Shown: in pieces, positions 31,569 to 31,586 of the stretch
Layout of the letters: every line of letters begins with the position of its first letter
How positions within the stretch are numbered: the stretch's first letter is position 1
Assembly: GCA_964415525.1 (NCBI GenBank)
Contig: CAYQAS010000045.1
Coordinates: 1-31,586, forward strand
Source of the DNA: CAZPUI01 sp964415525
GTDB lineage: Bacteria > Acidobacteriota > Holophagae > Holophagales > Holophagaceae
DNA length: 31,586 nucleotides
Reading direction: 5' to 3'
The notes under the pieces: generated by a model
What the model was told of the DNA's origin: nothing
Seen by the model: only the letters and a program-made list of their open reading frames with translations
The model's database searches: none
Made by a program: the position numbers and the translations under genes

Positions 31569-31586
31569 TAACCATCATTGCGCCTC

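Noticed and set aside
31276..31578. 100-codon minus-strand frame spanning the MITE-like element
   Set aside because: It runs through both terminal repeats, has no ribosome site, and does not look like a transposase.
1..31586. Searched by eye for CRISPR arrays, tRNA or rRNA genes, prophage and integrase genes
   Set aside because: No regularly spaced repeats, tRNA-like arms or phage-type genes were seen.

Overview
The window is GC-rich DNA from a Gram-negative bacterium with an outer membrane: it encodes a TolC/RND/lipoprotein-adaptor efflux set, exported proteins and a full rpsA 3' half. The gene mix points by inference to an acidobacterium of the Holophaga/Geothrix kind. That mix includes a two-component-propeller diguanylate cyclase, DUF4388-roadblock and V4R signalling proteins, an FG-GAP/TIG/PPC exported protein and two acetate transport systems. 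No marker gene in the window proves the lineage.

Layout. 1-1285: end of rpsA with a strong GNRA-loop terminator. 1451-10307: a signalling block, with a four-PAS hybrid histidine kinase, a convergent AmpG-like permease, a propeller-GGDEF protein, a REC-DUF4388-roadblock protein and a V4R protein. 10308-13905: a gamma-glutamyltransferase with a possible 36-codon ORF at its stop, an OsmC-like gene broken by a one-base frameshift, and a divergent M24 peptidase. 14126-16408: a secreted beta-propeller protein behind an AT-rich promoter region. 16470-23221 (minus): a tightly packed efflux operon in the order tetR, adaptor, RND pump, flavodoxin-fold quinone reductase, tolC. Its promoter carries three copies of one 14-bp palindrome.

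23712-31286 looks like an acetate locus. It holds a DUF485 protein with ActP, an unknown two-TM protein, a metallophosphoesterase translationally coupled to a membrane Cache-PAS-PAS-CBS-CBS-DUF294 nucleotidyltransferase, and, divergent from the latter, a SatP-type acetate channel. The coupled sensor/nucleotidyltransferase plus phosphoesterase between two acetate transporters is the best candidate in the window for an undescribed regulatory system. The window ends in a 268-bp MITE-like element with 18-bp terminal inverted repeats and TA on both sides, which suggests IS630/mariner-type mobilisation.

Working together: the efflux operon is probably self-regulated by its TetR protein and makes a complete tripartite pump plus a cytoplasmic quinone reductase. 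The acetate block probably matches uptake to external carboxylate. The 1451-10307 block offers phosphorelay and c-di-GMP signalling, with no output target visible here. No tRNA, rRNA, CRISPR array or phage gene was seen.
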